A stretch of DNA of 64,000 nucleotides from Malus domestica (Eukaryota > Streptophyta > Magnoliopsida > Rosales > Rosaceae). Shown in pieces: positions 33,644-46,240 of this stretch; within the stretch, counting starts at the first letter, position 1; each line of letters begins with the position of its first letter. The stretch spans positions 35,795,001 through 35,859,000 of the forward strand of contig NC_091663.1 of assembly GCF_042453785.1 (NCBI RefSeq). The letters are read 5' to 3'. The notes beneath the pieces are model-generated. The model did no database searches. It was not told where the DNA came from and saw nothing but the letters and a program-made list of their open reading frames with translations. A program made the translations under genes and the position numbers.

Positions 33644-33899
33644 GGTGATATCCATGGTTAATCATGAAGAATGACAGCAATATGATAATGTATGATTGGT
33701 TTAAGAATCATTTGATTAGTCGTTCTCAAGTTGAGAAGAGAAGACCATGTACAAGCACAAGTATGCAAAGCGGTGATATTTATAGTTAATTACGAAAAAA
33801 TAACATTAATATGATAATGTATGATTAGTTTAAGATATCATCTAGTTAATTTTTTTCAAGTCGAAAAGAGAGACCGTGTACAACCTACGTACGCAAAGC
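33644..33899. repeat. Tandem duplication, 128 bp x 2
   Basis: Units 33644-33771 and 33772-33899 both begin ggtgata, share atatgataatgtatgatt and end gcaaagc. Divergence is moderate, so this is an old local duplication. Confidence 0.75.
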
Positions 33900-34069
33900 A
33901 ATTAAAATCCGAGTTGTGAAAATGGGCATGCCTCCAACGTAACTAACCTAGGCCGCTAGGCCCAATGGCTTTAATATGTGAAAGTTTGACAAGATGTTTC
34001 AGCAGGCTTTTGGGCTCTATTGATTGCACGAAAATCTCTCTTTTCTAATAGGTTATAGGATAAAATAAA

Positions 34070-34225
34070 AGAGAATTTTAACGAAAAGCACCCGGTACTG
34101 TTCACTTTAACGAAAAACCACATTTTTACACTAAAAAGTCAATCCTGGTACTATTCACTTTACCCTTTATTTTGTCTTTATCATTAAAACTCAAAGTTTT
34201 CAAGCCCTTTTCGTTAGTTTTCCTT
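34070..34225. mobile_element. hAT-like MITE, about 156 bp, copy 1
   Basis: The ends are inverted: gagaattttaacgaaaagc on the left, aaggaaaactaacgaaaagg on the opposite strand at the right. The 8-base flanks aaaataaa (34062-34069, 34226-34233) match, typical of hAT insertions. Confidence 0.75.
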
Positions 34226-34289
34226 AAAATAAATTGTCCAAAAATAGGTTTGATAGGATCTAATACACAATCTCAACAGATATTAAAAG

Positions 34290-34437
34290 GAAAATTTTAA
34301 CGAAATACTCCCGGTACTATTCATTTTTAACAAAAAATTACAATTTTGCATTTTCCTGATATTATTCACTACACCTTTATTTGTTATTTTTCATTAAAAC
34401 TAAAGTTTTTTTTTTTTACTTTTCGTTAGTTTTCCTT
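34290..34437. mobile_element. hAT-like MITE, 148 bp, copy 2
   Basis: Same family as the preceding element, 64 bp downstream and in the same orientation (gaaaattttaacgaaatac ... cgttagttttcctt). A perfect 8-bp target duplication attaaaag flanks it (34282-34289, 34438-34445). Confidence 0.8.
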
Positions 34438-34924
34438 ATTAAAAGTGTAATTGTTTTTAACCACTTTGAGTTACAAATGGGTTCAGCTGACAATTGGATC
34501 GGATTAGATTTTGATTGTAGTTGGATTGCATATAGAATCTCCTGAATATGTATGATTGGACCCAATAATGCCCCCTCTCCCCTCCTCAATATACATTGAG
34601 CAGAAATGAAATTAATCATTTTAACTACAAACTCGAGGATTCTCAAAGTAAAATCAGATCGTTTCGTTTTTAACTACATGAGCTACAACCTGATTCGGTC
34701 ACCAATTGTTTGTGAATCAACAAAAGCAATGCTAATGGCTCATGCCTCCAAATAGAGGAAACGTACACCTCAAGGTGGCAAAGCCTAAACTTGTTTGTGT
34801 GCACTCTATCTTAAGAATTGAAGCTTTCAATCTCTCAAAAAAAAGACCACCTCTCACTACTCAAGTTGTTGTAAGATACAAGGAGGAACCAACTTGAACA
34901 CCAAACTACCTCCAATTGGCTCAA

Positions 34925-35073
34925 GGGTGGTGCTATCTACACACTCATTTTTACCTCTCACACACTCTTCTCAATTTCCGGCCGTCGGATCGAATGAATT
35001 GAAGAAGATCAATGGACAAAAATTTAACAAGGGTGTGTGAGAGGTAAAATGGGATGTGTGAATAGCACTATCC
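34925..35073. mobile_element. Mutator-like MITE, 149 bp
   Basis: The terminal inverted repeats are nearly 40 bp (tggtgctatctacacactca ... tgtgaatagcacta). A perfect 9-bp duplication ttggctcaa flanks it (34916-34924, 35074-35082). Same family as the element at the DNase I-like stop codon (10862-11008), sharing cttctcaatttccg and gaagatcaa inside. Confidence 0.88.
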
Positions 35074-36018
35074 TTGGCTCAACAATCTTCTTGGCATTAT
35101 GTACGGAGCAAAAAAAAATTTGTATTTAAAATATTGTCACGTGATTTTATTATTTCATTTAAATATAACATACACGTATAATTTTTTTTTATTAATATAA
35201 CAAACAAGACAAAGCCATGATGACTGTATAGAAAGTGAAACATTATTTCTTTTCGTTTGGCAAGCATGAAGAGTGGAAGTCAAGTTTAGAAACAACAAAA
35301 ATGTAACTTATCAACCTTATCGTCTACTCATATTATAACATTTTGATGATAACACGTGATCACGTTTCCAACACGCATATAAATTTCTCTTTGTACAAGC
35401 CTTATCTTATAATATTAAATAAGTTAATGATTGATCAAAAAATTGTTTTATGTCATTACAAAAAGGGAATAGAAATTCCTTTTCTTGTGATTGCCTCAAC
35501 ATATCCCACATCACATGGACACAATTATTTCAGATCGTCCCAACAAGGTATTGCGTGTGATGGTATTAAAATTCGAAGAAAAAAAAAGAATATTTGTGCT
35601 AATTTGTGCTAACTTGCACACGAATCCTACGTCATGCAATTTCTTATTATCCAAGAAACAAATAACAAAATAGGTCAAATTTTTTTTCGTAATCCCTATA
35701 GTGATACTTTATTTTTAAATTGGATTTTGTGGTGAAAAAGCTACTAATCGTAATCTTGTGGTGAAATTCGTTATCAATGACGGTCGATATCAAAATGGTC
35801 CAAATTGAATTTCCCTCAGTATTATGTCATATGTAGGGGCAAAAGTGTCATTTTAGTTTTCATTGAATACCTCAACCAATCATAAAGCGGCATATGGACA
35901 TGAAATTTTTTTATTTTTAGAACAATTATAAAAATAAAATAAAATAAAAATTACAAGGTTCATATTATCTAACTAGCCGTCCTCGGGCATATCCCAATTC
36001 CCACCTCAAGAGGGCTAA
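35074..36018. other. Intergenic, nothing recognised
   Basis: AT-rich sequence without recognisable genes; short open frames only. Confidence 0.5.
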
Positions 36019-36380
36019 CATTATGTTTGGATGAAGAAATTTAAGATTACAAAGGAATTTTAAAATGACGGAAATTGAAATGAAGAGATTTTATTTTCTT
36101 GAATTTGTGAATTTTGTTGTTTGGTTAACTTAAAAAAACAATGGAATTGAAAACGGAATTTGTTAATTTTAAACTCCCAATCATAGAAATTGGGAAATGA
36201 CACATATTTACATGGAATTTAAACTTGGAAATTGGAGGCCCCAAATTCTAAGTTTTTTTTCCACGCGGAAATTTTAAATTTCTATGTTATAAATCCAAAC
36301 AAGGGAATTTGTGCGTGTCAATTTATAAATTCTGACTTTTATCCAAATTCCAAGTTTATTTCCCTCATCCAAACATAGTG
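36019..36380. mobile_element. Tourist-like (PIF/Harbinger) MITE, 362 bp
   Basis: Inverted termini cattatgtttggatgaag and, on the opposite strand, cactatgtttggatgaggg; flanking TAA on both sides (36016-36018, 36381-36383). The interior is rich in aaatt variants and has no frame. Confidence 0.8.
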
Positions 36381-36383
36381 TAA

Positions 36384-39206
36384 GAGTCCAAAACTAAGAC
36401 TTGAAAAATCACAGAGTATATCACCGTATCTAGATTAGAATAATCAATTATTATGCAAACATTAAATTTTGTTTTCTTTTAGATGAATAGTTGAGTTAAT
36501 ATTAACAGTGTTTTCACAACAAAGGTCGATTTAAAAGTAGTATCTAACCACAAGAATCACGAAAAAGATTTGACCTAACAAAATATAAGCATGCAGTAGT
36601 TTTGTTTTTCTTTTGGTAGAGGAACTTAAATTTATTGGTCTAAAATTGTATTCTTTTATTTATTACGCATGCAGAAATTCCATTGACAAACACCTGAGAA
36701 TATTCTTGAATAGCCGAGATTATTTTAAAACACATATATTGCTAATATGTTCTTAAGCCATGCATCCTTTGTTGATCCTTCAAACCCCAATTATCTATTT
36801 TATTTTTATTTAATTTTAAACTTCAACTAGCATTACCAGAACTTCGTCAATATTTTTACTTTTTATTTTACTAAATTACATGATACATACAAAGACTTTA
36901 TAATATACTCACAGTGTCACAACGGAGCTAAACCACAATCAGGAGAATAACTTTTCACTACAGATATCAAACTTATCACAAATGTATATCGTCTTTACTA
37001 TCCATGTTAATCAAAACTGAGACTTTTTCTAAACAAGTTTTTTTATCTATTATTTATTTTTTAATGAGAGAATAAGAAAATTAGTTGACCAGTTAGGATA
37101 TCCGAAACTGATTTAACTAAGCTGGGATTGAAATTCCCCACCTACCATAATGCACATTTTAAGCTGACTCTGAACCATTTCGACTTAATTTTTATAAAAT
37201 TATTAATATTATCTGTGGATTGGTGGTATGATTCGATAAGCTTAAGAAACAAGCGACTGTGTAGTATTATATATTAATTAGTTATGCATCATACTCTATA
37301 TGTATGGGACGCAAGAAAACCTAAAAATGGCGGATGTACATTGAAACCAAGGTAGTTCCAGGATCATTCGAAATTCGGCTAAATATACATATGAAGGTCT
37401 TTGGAGAACCCTTCAAATGACAACAACAAATCCACCAAGTATTCAACGAAATGCCTCAGTGAATAAATTTAAATTTTTTTTGTGCTAGTCTTTACGCTTT
37501 GTTTTTATTAAAAAACTTAGACCTTTGATATTGGGACCCCAAATGTCCGAATCCTGAATCTGTCATCTATAACTATAATTGATGATGGGTATGATTAGTT
37601 GGAACGATTTCTTAATTTGTGAGTGAAGAATGTCCTTAATCATTCTCATAATCTACGTTCCTTGCGTTAGGGTTTTGAATATTTCATGCAAAGTGAAATA
37701 GAGTAATGTGTTTAAAAAAAAAAAGAAAAAAAAAGAAAGAGTTAGAGTGATCATTGCATAGGAAATGATTACAAATTCGCTAAAGGGGTGCCAATAATAT
37801 TTGGACACTGCGCATTTGGTTTAGTGTATATTAAATCGCATGTTCACGTTTCATCAAAGAACTTAACTTGTTCGTAATACGATAATTATATTAGATTGGA
37901 ATATTAGATATTTTTAGATTCTCGTAGCAAATTTGTCATCCGATCCAATCATGTCGATTCTAAATTTAAGAGATCCAATTTACTCTGCCAAATCTTCAAA
38001 ACCAATGGAAGTTTATTTTTATTTTTATAAGAAGTGTTAAATTGAAAATTGAATTGGATCGGTAGGTTTAGGTAGCTTCGATCTTGAACACCACTAGCAA
38101 TTAATACTCAAAGATTACAATTGATATTTCAATTAATAATTAGGGTATTTAAAAATATGTTTTGCCACTTAGATTACGGTTTAATGGTTTTCCTTTTTAC
38201 TATTTAGGTTTGATTCTCACCAAAGATAAATTTGAACCACATTATTGCTAGCCCAATTGCGAGGCTAAGTCGACCCCCTCCGCTTTTAGTATAGATAATA
38301 TCATTTGTTAAAAATAAATAAATAATTGCATCACATCACTACTTCTCATGAGGTGAGAGAGAACAAATTGCTTGTGAGTCGAGAAAACAATTTACATAGC
38401 ACGAGACACTACTGTCACGATGACTTGTGTTATATAAGTTTTTCTAGTGAGATGAACAAAAGATCTCTAACTAAATGAAAACCGAGTTACGCTAAATCAA
38501 CTGATCATGTGCGATAACAGCCTTTATGATTATTACCATGGAGCAATATAGCTCTTTACTCATGGTATGCTCCACACAAAGCAATGCGATATTCACATAC
38601 CACCTTATAAGTCTTCATCATGGACCAGTATTCTCATATATAATTATTGTTAATTAGGCACCAAACATCAACCATAAGGGATAAGCTTAGCTTACCAATC
38701 CTATTAAGTTCAACCGAATTGACTTTGGACAGTACAAAGGTCTCCATCACTATTAGATAAATAACTAAATAACTCATTAATTAAAATCGACCGTAATCCG
38801 TATCTAAACCCTCACAACTAAATAACAACCAAAAGTCCTAAACCCTAATTTCTTGACTAGCATTAGGAATTGAAAAGACTTTTCAATGTGATCCGAAAGC
38901 GGTGCGACACATGTCTTTATATAATTGGGGGAAGTTTTTTTCAAGTATCCCTCTAATTGTATAATAACATATAACGTATCACCCCTTATTCCAGTCACAC
39001 TGAAAAATCTTTTTATAAATTAGAGATGCGCCACTTAATGCAAAGTAAGTTGGTGCTATGGAAACTTACCCAAAAATAAATAAATCATATTCTTGATAGG
39101 TATTCCCATGACCAATATTATTCCTTTAGCAATAAAAATTCCTAAAATCTTTAGGATTAGTTTATACTTTAATATGTTTCGGATATTAAATCTACTAAAT
39201 CTTTAA
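36384..39206. other. Intergenic, no gene seen
   Basis: About 2.8 kb of AT-rich DNA with an A/G-rich run at 37710-37740. No reading frame above 65 codons and no recognisable repeat. It may hold worn retroelement sequence that cannot be identified by eye. Confidence 0.5.
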
Positions 39207-39318
39207 GGATTCCTAGTGTAATAAAGCTATATGCTTTCTATTCAAACCCTTTATAAATAGTTGGATTCCTAGTGTAATAAAGCTATATGCTTTCTATTCA
39301 AACCCTTTATAAATAGTT
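39207..39318. repeat. Perfect tandem duplication, 56 bp x 2
   Basis: Units 39207-39262 and 39263-39318 are identical, start ggattcctagtgtaataaag and end ctttataaatagtt. Each contains a TATA-box-like tataaata. The surrounding 39100-39480 could be an LTR remnant, but no boundaries can be supported. Confidence 0.85.
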
Positions 39319-41027
39319 GTATACGGTAGGTTTCACATTGTTGTCCTAACTTTGTGTATTTTATTATACTTGAAGACTTTGAACTTGACCACTCTTTCAA
39401 CATCGGGAATATAAGTCATACTTCTGCGGCATAAGGTAATCACAATCTTCTTGCTAAATTCTAGTGTCAACTGTAAAGCAAGTTACTTACAAAATCACAT
39501 TTATATCACAAGTTTGATTCTCACATTAGTTTGCATCGTCTTCATCCACAATATGACGAGAAAATGCAAAGTACATTTGTTTCTTTTTCTTATTTTTATT
39601 ACATAGAAAATCAATTTTAAGATGTCTACCCGCATATTATGCACGTCGCTTCACTTTAAGTTACATGGTCTTTTGTGTTTTACAAATTATTCAGTGGAGC
39701 GAAGAGAATTAGGTTAAACTTTTGCTCAAATGAACACAAAAGTTGTCTACAAACGCTTGACCAATTCTTTATACGATTTAGAAGAGATTATAAATTCAAA
39801 TACCATCTCATACACAACTATTAGATTAAGAAAAAAAACAGAACTAGCGTCAAATTCCACGTGCTAGACTATCCAACATGGCATATCCTAATGGAGACCA
39901 AATCGAAGCTGTCATTGGCCACAAAATCCCACGTATATTCGGACCAAATCGTATTTAGTGTTATATGCTCCACATAGACACTGACATAGGATAAAGAGTT
40001 CCCCCTGCCTACCACATATATTTTACAAGTCGAAATATGCTATGAAGACTATTTTTTTAAATTCAGATTTTTTCCAGATTTTGTAGTTTCGTATCCACGG
40101 ACCGAGAAACCTGGATTGTTCTAGAGAGAGATTATGATCCTTAGTTTGTGTAAAGAAAACTAGTGAAATGAGCTAATGAAGGCTGTAGAGTTTAAAATAA
40201 GTGGTCCTCATTCCTCGGTCCATACTATCGAACTACTAAATTCAAAGAGGAGTAAATTAAATAATGTGACGATTAATAGTTATAATCTATTTTATTATTT
40301 AAAAAATAATAATTCAACTAGCAACCGTCATTTCGTACCGCTATCTAAAAAGATACGTCTTGGACATAATTCTTATAATTTTTAATTATCAATAATTAAT
40401 TTTTATAAAAATTTGAAAGAAAATAAAAAGAAAATTATTTGTGAATAGATTCCCGGGAAACCTTGAAAAGAGAGCCATCCGTTGAAGCGGTAAGAGTAAA
40501 TCAGAATCCAAGTCCACCTGTTTTCCTTCTCGTTGCTCATCTTCCAAATCTTTGAACATTCTCTCTCTCTCTCCTCTCTCTTCATCTCTCTGTTTAATTA
40601 TTCAATTTTTCTACGGGGAGTATAACAGAAATATAACAGAACATTCACTGCTCAGCCGCCATGTTGGTATGCTCAAAGTTTCTCATATTTTTTATCTGGT
40701 AGTTTTGTGCGTTTCTGTTTTTGCTCACTTTTTGTTTGTGGATTTGCCTCAGTGAGTAATTGCATGTTGAGACAGAGAGCTCTGTGAATTCTTCTGCCTC
40801 TTGGGATTCTTCAGTTTTTTGTTTATCTTAATTGGGTCTTAATTATTTTCTCTGGACTTTATGGATTCCCACACTTTTGTTCTAAAGTTTTGAACTTTAT
40901 GACATTTTTTATCAACCCTTCTGAATTTTCATCTAATTTTTGTGTTTCTTTTGATGCAGAGGAGCACGTAGACAGTTGGGTGAATTGAAAGATTTGGACT
41001 TTTGGCGAGTTCTGATCTTTGAACAAA
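39319..41027. other. Intergenic and 5' leader of the RLCK gene
   Basis: No gene before 40550. A CT-rich leader (about 40558-40592) suggests the transcribed region starts near there. A 5' untranslated intron is likely, with donor ttg/gtatgc at about 40668 and acceptor gatgcag at about 40960. Confidence 0.45.
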
Positions 41028-43137
41028 ATGAAGGAGAAGGCTGAGAGTTACTCTCCCAAGGGAGTTCTTGAGGACTATTTTCGGAGCTCGGATTCCGAAA
41101 CGAGCTCCGAGAAAGAGCCCACGCCGGACTCAGAAACTCAGCAGAATTCGAAACAGAGTTCTAGGTGGCGTGGACTCGTTAAATTGTTGACAACTAAGTC
41201 CAAAAAACCTTTAGCCACGACTGTGCATCCGCTGCTGAAATTCTCAAAGAGAATGAGCAGCAGCATGAGGGAGATTACCGGGCCGAAATTTCAGGCAGAC
41301 GATGCTGAATTGATGTACCCTTTCAAGTCACCGTGGAAGAACTTCTCCCTGTATGAGCTCCAGGCCGCAACCAAATCTTTTAGCCACGGTTAGTAGACTT
41401 GTTACAATTTTTTCCTTTGTCAGCATTCCCATTTCGGAAAGATTATTCAGCCATTTCGCTTTATGAATGCATTGTGATAATTGTTTTGCCTGTGTTTTGA
41501 TACAGAAAATCTGATTGGAAAGGGGGGTTATGCTGAAGTTTTCAAGGGCTGTCTGTCAAATGGGGAACTTGTGGCAATCAAACGGCTAACCCGGGGACAG
41601 GAGGAGATCACCGGGGACTTCTTAGCGGAGATCGGTGTCATGGCTCATGTGAAACATCCCAATACTGCCAGGCTAATTGGGTATGGTGTTGAAGGAGGGA
41701 TGCATTTAGTTCTTGAGTTGTCTACAAAAGGAAGCTTGGCTTCTGTGCTTTATGGTTAGTCCACAGTTTTTTATACCCATCATGCTGCTATTTTAATTTA
41801 ACAGAAAGTAAAACCACAGTTTTTGAATCCCCTTCTTCGCAGATTAGAGTAATTTAGAATATATGTCGTCTTGTAAATAAAAGTAATATCTGTGTACTGA
41901 TTTATTTTTATAGGTTCCGAGGAAGAGAAGCTCGATTGGGGCATCCGGTATAAAATTGCAATAGGTGCAGCTAAGGGTTTGCAATATCTTCACGAGGGTT
42001 GTCAAAGGAGAATCATCCACAGAGATATTAAGGCTGCAAATATTTTGCTCACCGACGATTTTGAGGCCAAGGTATGTTCTTTTGAATATGTTTTGTAGCT
42101 TGAATTTTTTTTGTTCTGTTGTACTCTTTCTGCTTCGAGTTCTTAAGTTTTATGAATACGGCGACTGATCTGGATGACTTTCACACAGATTTGTGACTTT
42201 GGTCTTGCAAAATGGCTACCGGAGAAATGGACTCACCACACTACATCAAATTGTGAGGGCACATTTGGGTATGTAATCTTATAATTGCTTCAATCTTCTG
42301 TTATCCATCAAAGATTTCAGCTGTCTTGATCTTATATATTTTTCTCACAATTCACAGCTATCTTGCGCCCGAGTTCCTACTGCACGGCATAGTAGATGAG
42401 AAAACTGATGTGTTTGCGTATGGTGTGGTGCTCTTGGAACTAGTCACTGGACGACGAGCTCTAGATTACTCACAGCAAAGCCTTGTTATGTGGGTGAGTT
42501 ATCTACTTTTCTTTCCCACTTGAATTCCATAAGCATATGCTGTTTATCTTCGTTTGGTTAATTTTGCTCAAATAGGTCGAACAATATTCATAACACAGAG
42601 TTTATTTCTGTACTTTAACAGGCTCGGCCCTTGCTGAAGAAGAATGCAATTAAAGACTTAGTTGATCCTTCTCTAGCTGATGAGTACAACCGTCGCCAGG
42701 TGAATCTTGTACTGTTGGCTGCTTCTTTATGCATACACAAGTCCTCGATACGCCGGCCAAGTATGAGTCAGGTATATGCTCGGTTTGCTTGTTTGTTTCA
42801 TTTTTTTTCAAGTTATGGTCTAGTTGGATTTGCTTCTAGAAGGGAAAAAGTGCTTCTAGGTCATAGAAACGCTTTCTGGAGAACACATCCAAACGCTTCT
42901 TGAAAAGGCACTTCCAAGTACTTTTCCATGAAGCACATGGGTTATTCAATAAGCACTTCTACCATAAACTTGCGTTGATCTAATTGAATCCATATGATTC
43001 TGCATTTCCACTTGTGGTTATAGGTGGTACAACTTTTGAGTGGAGATCTTAGCTGCCTGAAGTCCGTGAAGAAAAGCATATCGATGCCAATTTTCCGGAA
43101 GACATTGCGCGAAGAGCTCATCGACACAGAAGACTAA
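41028..43137 (+). CDS. Receptor-like cytoplasmic kinase, RLCK-VI type, 7 exons
   Basis: Exons 41028-41388, 41506-41754, 41914-42071, 42189-42268, 42358-42493, 42622-42771 and 43024-43137 join in frame to 415 residues. There is no signal peptide or membrane helix, so the kinase is cytoplasmic. An N-terminal Ser/Glu-rich region of about 100 residues precedes the kinase domain: GKGGYAEV (125-132), VAIK with Lys146, HRD (239-241), DFG (259-261) and the EKWTHH..CEGTFGYLAPE activation segment typical of class VI. All catalytic residues are present. Relatives (RBK1/RBK2 and At5g57670-type kinases) bind and act with ROP GTPases; that role is family knowledge. The start is the first ATG after the leader and opens the conserved frame. 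The last exon is short and encodes the [16 protein letters not shown] tail. Confidence 0.9.
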
Positions 43138-43901
43138 CACAACCATTCGGGCAGGCTCTCGAACTGTGGAAGCCGGCAAGGTAACGGGACACGGAAACTT
43201 AGAGTAATGGAAATGGAAACTATAGGAGTTTTGTGGTATGGTCCAACCAGTCCAAAGAAGGAAAGGAAAGGAATGAATACGATTCTCAATATATGTAACG
43301 TGTACATATAAGACTTAATAGACGAAAAGGAAAGAGTGACAAATGTGTTTTATCCAACCCACCATGTACATGATAGAATCCGATACAAATCACAATCAAA
43401 GAAAAGAATGTTTAGTAAGTTAAGTAATGGTAGAGCATTATGTTTTCCTACCACAATATGGGTTGTATTTTTGTTTTTGCTTAGATATTGACTTCCCACA
43501 TGTGACATGTTTGTCAACAACTAAACCATAATTAGAAATTTAGAGAGCTATGGTCAATCGATACTAAAAAACTTTGGTTGTCTGATCAGGTCATTCTTAC
43601 GACACTTCTTATAAAATTATGCGACCATGTGTTTTTCCATTCAACGTCGTACATGGTGTGAGAGCCGTCTTAGTTACGCAGACATTCCTTACTAATTAAG
43701 TAATTCTAGAATTGTATCTTGTATGTTAGTTAATCCATGCATAAAAAAGATAGAGATCAACTGACGCATGTAGGTGTAGTTTGTCCGATGAAGCTGAATG
43801 TTTTGATCTAGCAAAAGGTTTCTGGTGGGCTATCAACGGCCAAATCTGCTTGTTCGATTGAGTTGATCCATGCATTCACGGCCAAATCTCCCATGTTGGT
43901 G
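43138..43901. other. 3' flank of the RLCK gene, nothing recognised
   Basis: A probable 3' untranslated region followed by AT-rich DNA; no gene recognised. Confidence 0.45.
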
Positions 43902-44124
43902 CCAGGAGGATTCTCGTCGGATTTTTTTTGTAAGGATCTTGGGGATCTTCTAATTACTTTCGTTCATCGTATATCGTGCGATCAGAAATCATTGTAAATT
44001 TTTATATTTAAAATTGAATATAAACAATACATGACAAAAAACTAGTCGAACGATATACAATGATCAGATGTGATTGGAAGATCCCCGAGATCCTCATAAA
44101 GAGGATCCTGCTAGGATCCTCACT
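43902..44124. mobile_element. Mutator-like MITE, 223 bp
   Basis: The ends are inverted (ccaggaggattctcgtcgg; right end on the opposite strand agtgaggatcctagcagg), extending about 50 bp through aaggatcttggggatcttc. A perfect 10-bp duplication catgttggtg flanks it (43892-43901, 44125-44134). Confidence 0.82.
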
Positions 44125-44134
44125 CATGTTGGTG

Positions 44135-44853
44135 GATCATATGCATCAACCGTCATATGAGTTCAGAAGTGCGGGTACGAATGATTGTAACGCTTTTATT
44201 GGAAACGTGAATAAACTCATTAATGAATTCAAACCCATTCTAAATCTTTGTGTCCATAGTTAATAGATCATACAATACAATCCTGATCATTCAATAGAGA
44301 GAAAGAGATATGGGTCGTTTAAAGGTTTTGTTTTGTGTGAGGTTGGTTAATAAATAGACTCCTAAGAACTGCAAAATTTAAATTGTTTGATCTGAATTCT
44401 CTGGTCGATTGGCTCCGGACACAGAGCCGGACAAGATTGGAATTCCATTAAATGACGGTAGAAAGTTGTTCGGTCTAATAAAATATTGCTAGGCTAGGCT
44501 AGGCCGGGGTATGCAGTGGCGCGGCGCAGCGCGCGTAGCCATAGGTGGTATCGGGGCCTACCGGCAAAGTTTTGTTGTGAACCCGGCACGTAACCCAACG
44601 CCGGATGGCGTATTTCACCCAACCAAAGTCGTCAGCTTTTCCAACTCCCTGAATTACTCTGACGCTCACGTTCCTCCCTTCCAAGACCGAACTCTGCTGG
44701 ATCCTCTTTAGAGGATTCTAATAATTTATAAATCGTATTCGTTTATGTTACATCGTGTAGTAAAAATTTATTTTAAATTTTGTATTTAAAAATAAATATA
44801 AATATTACATGATAAAAATTAATCATATAATGTACGATATATAAATACGATTC
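44135..44853. other. Intergenic with a GC-rich island at about 44495-44710
   Basis: The block starts with ctaggctaggctaggcc and is far richer in G+C than its neighbours. It has a 66-codon open frame (44511-44711) with no recognised homology. It could be a remnant of a gene leader or of a transposon. From 44697 an AT-rich part with ggatcctctttagaggatt resembles the 43902-44124 MITE family. Confidence 0.4.
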
Positions 44854-44927
44854 ACAAATCTTTAAAATCTCACCAAAAGCATCCGGAGAGACAAATCTTT
44901 AAAATCTCACCAAAAGCATCCGGAGAG
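44854..44927. repeat. Perfect tandem duplication, 37 bp x 2
   Basis: Units 44854-44890 and 44891-44927 are identical and begin acaaatctttaaaatctc, ending catccggagag. They form the right edge of a MITE-like block beginning near 44697. Confidence 0.85.
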
Positions 44928-45796
44928 AATCCTGTTGGCTCCCTTCCGTTACCATGCGACTTCATTATTCACTCTTTTCATTTCTTTTTATTCAAATAAA
45001 TAAGAATTATAATTTAAACATAAAAAATTTATCATTTCGAAATTCTAAAAACCAAAGCAAATTTATCATTAATTTTTTGAAAACAATTTATCATTAATTT
45101 TGTATAAATAAATTATCATCTATTTGGATCAAATTCTGACTCTGGGAATAAGGATTTGACTTGGGGTAAAAGGAGAGCTACAGAAAAATAAATATTTCTT
45201 TATGTGTTATGACTTATGAGATGAAAGTGTATCGAGAAAATGGAAATAAATTTGGTAATTTAAATTAACAATAAGGGTACAATGGTCATTAAATAATAGT
45301 TATTATGCAATTTCTCATAAAAAATAAAAAACTTAAAGGTACAAAGGGTTTTCATTTCCTTTCATTTTCTCTAATTTTCCAGGTTTAGAATTTTTTTTTT
45401 CTATATGGGTTTACCAAATACAAGAAAACCAACTTCTCATTCTCAAAACTCACATGCCCACAAACCAAACCTAACATAATCCCCAAACCTAACATAATAC
45501 ATGTTCTCTAACAAACAAGCAGACCTTTAAACTAATATTTTTGCAACGGATAATAAACTCATCATCAATGCATCACAATATGCTACAACTTAGTGTTAAT
45601 CGAACCTAATACATCCAGTACCCGTACAAATCAAACTTATACATCCTTTAACCAACTTAAACTTGAATGACGCTAAAGCAACTAGTTACGCACCATCATA
45701 CTTTTTAACTGAAAAATGATATTAGTTTCACTTGAGATTTTTACGTAGATTCTTTTTTCCTTTCTAGTTACTATCCATATTACATACAATACTATA
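44928..45796. other. Intergenic, nothing recognised
   Basis: AT-rich sequence without reading frames of note. A short duplicated phrase caaacctaacataat occurs at about 45466 and 45484. Confidence 0.45.
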
Positions 45797-45938
45797 AATT
45801 TTTCAATGTGCTGAGAACAGAGTCCAGTACACCAAGTGTTATAATACAATTAGTTGAATTTTTTTTTCTATTTTCCAATCAATTGTATTATTACACTTGA
45901 TATACCGTCTCGTGTTCCCAATACATTAAAAAATCTCT
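45797..45938. mobile_element. MITE related to 20808-20941
   Basis: The left arm (aaatttttcaatgtgctgag ... caagtgttataatacaatt) and the right arm (caattgtattattacacttg ... cattaaaaaatctctc) are inverted over about 55 bp. Flanks caatacta and caatatga agree at 6 of 8 positions, a worn target duplication. Confidence 0.65.
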
Positions 45939-46060
45939 CAATATGATAAATTCTCATGGTACATGATTGTGCTCAACTATCTAACAATACGCGTTTAACT
46001 CTTAATTAATAACCAAATTCAAACAATAAATAACCAAAATTTACACAGTAAAAAACTCAC

Positions 46061-46240
46061 TTTTTTTTTTTTTGGGAAAACTAGAGATGTATTAACCGGG
46101 GCAAAAGAAGCCAAAGAGAACAACGAAAGCCGAACAAGAGGCTAACAAGCAAAAAACAAACCGGAAGTGCATGGGGTAATAAGACTGGACACTCGAAACA
46201 ACCTCAAAGCGTCCCCCTTACACCACCAACACCAACTTAA
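46061..46240 (-). mobile_element. LINE 3' end fragment, reverse orientation
   Basis: A 13-base T-run is followed by gggaaaactagagatgtatt and aaccggggcaaaagaagcc. Reversed, this reads as a non-LTR element 3' tail ending in poly-A. There is no coding portion. The right limit is approximate. Confidence 0.5.

Noticed and set aside
33644..33899. Possible CRISPR-like or regulatory array from repeated blocks
   Set aside because: Only two diverged 128-bp units without spacers; plant nuclear context.
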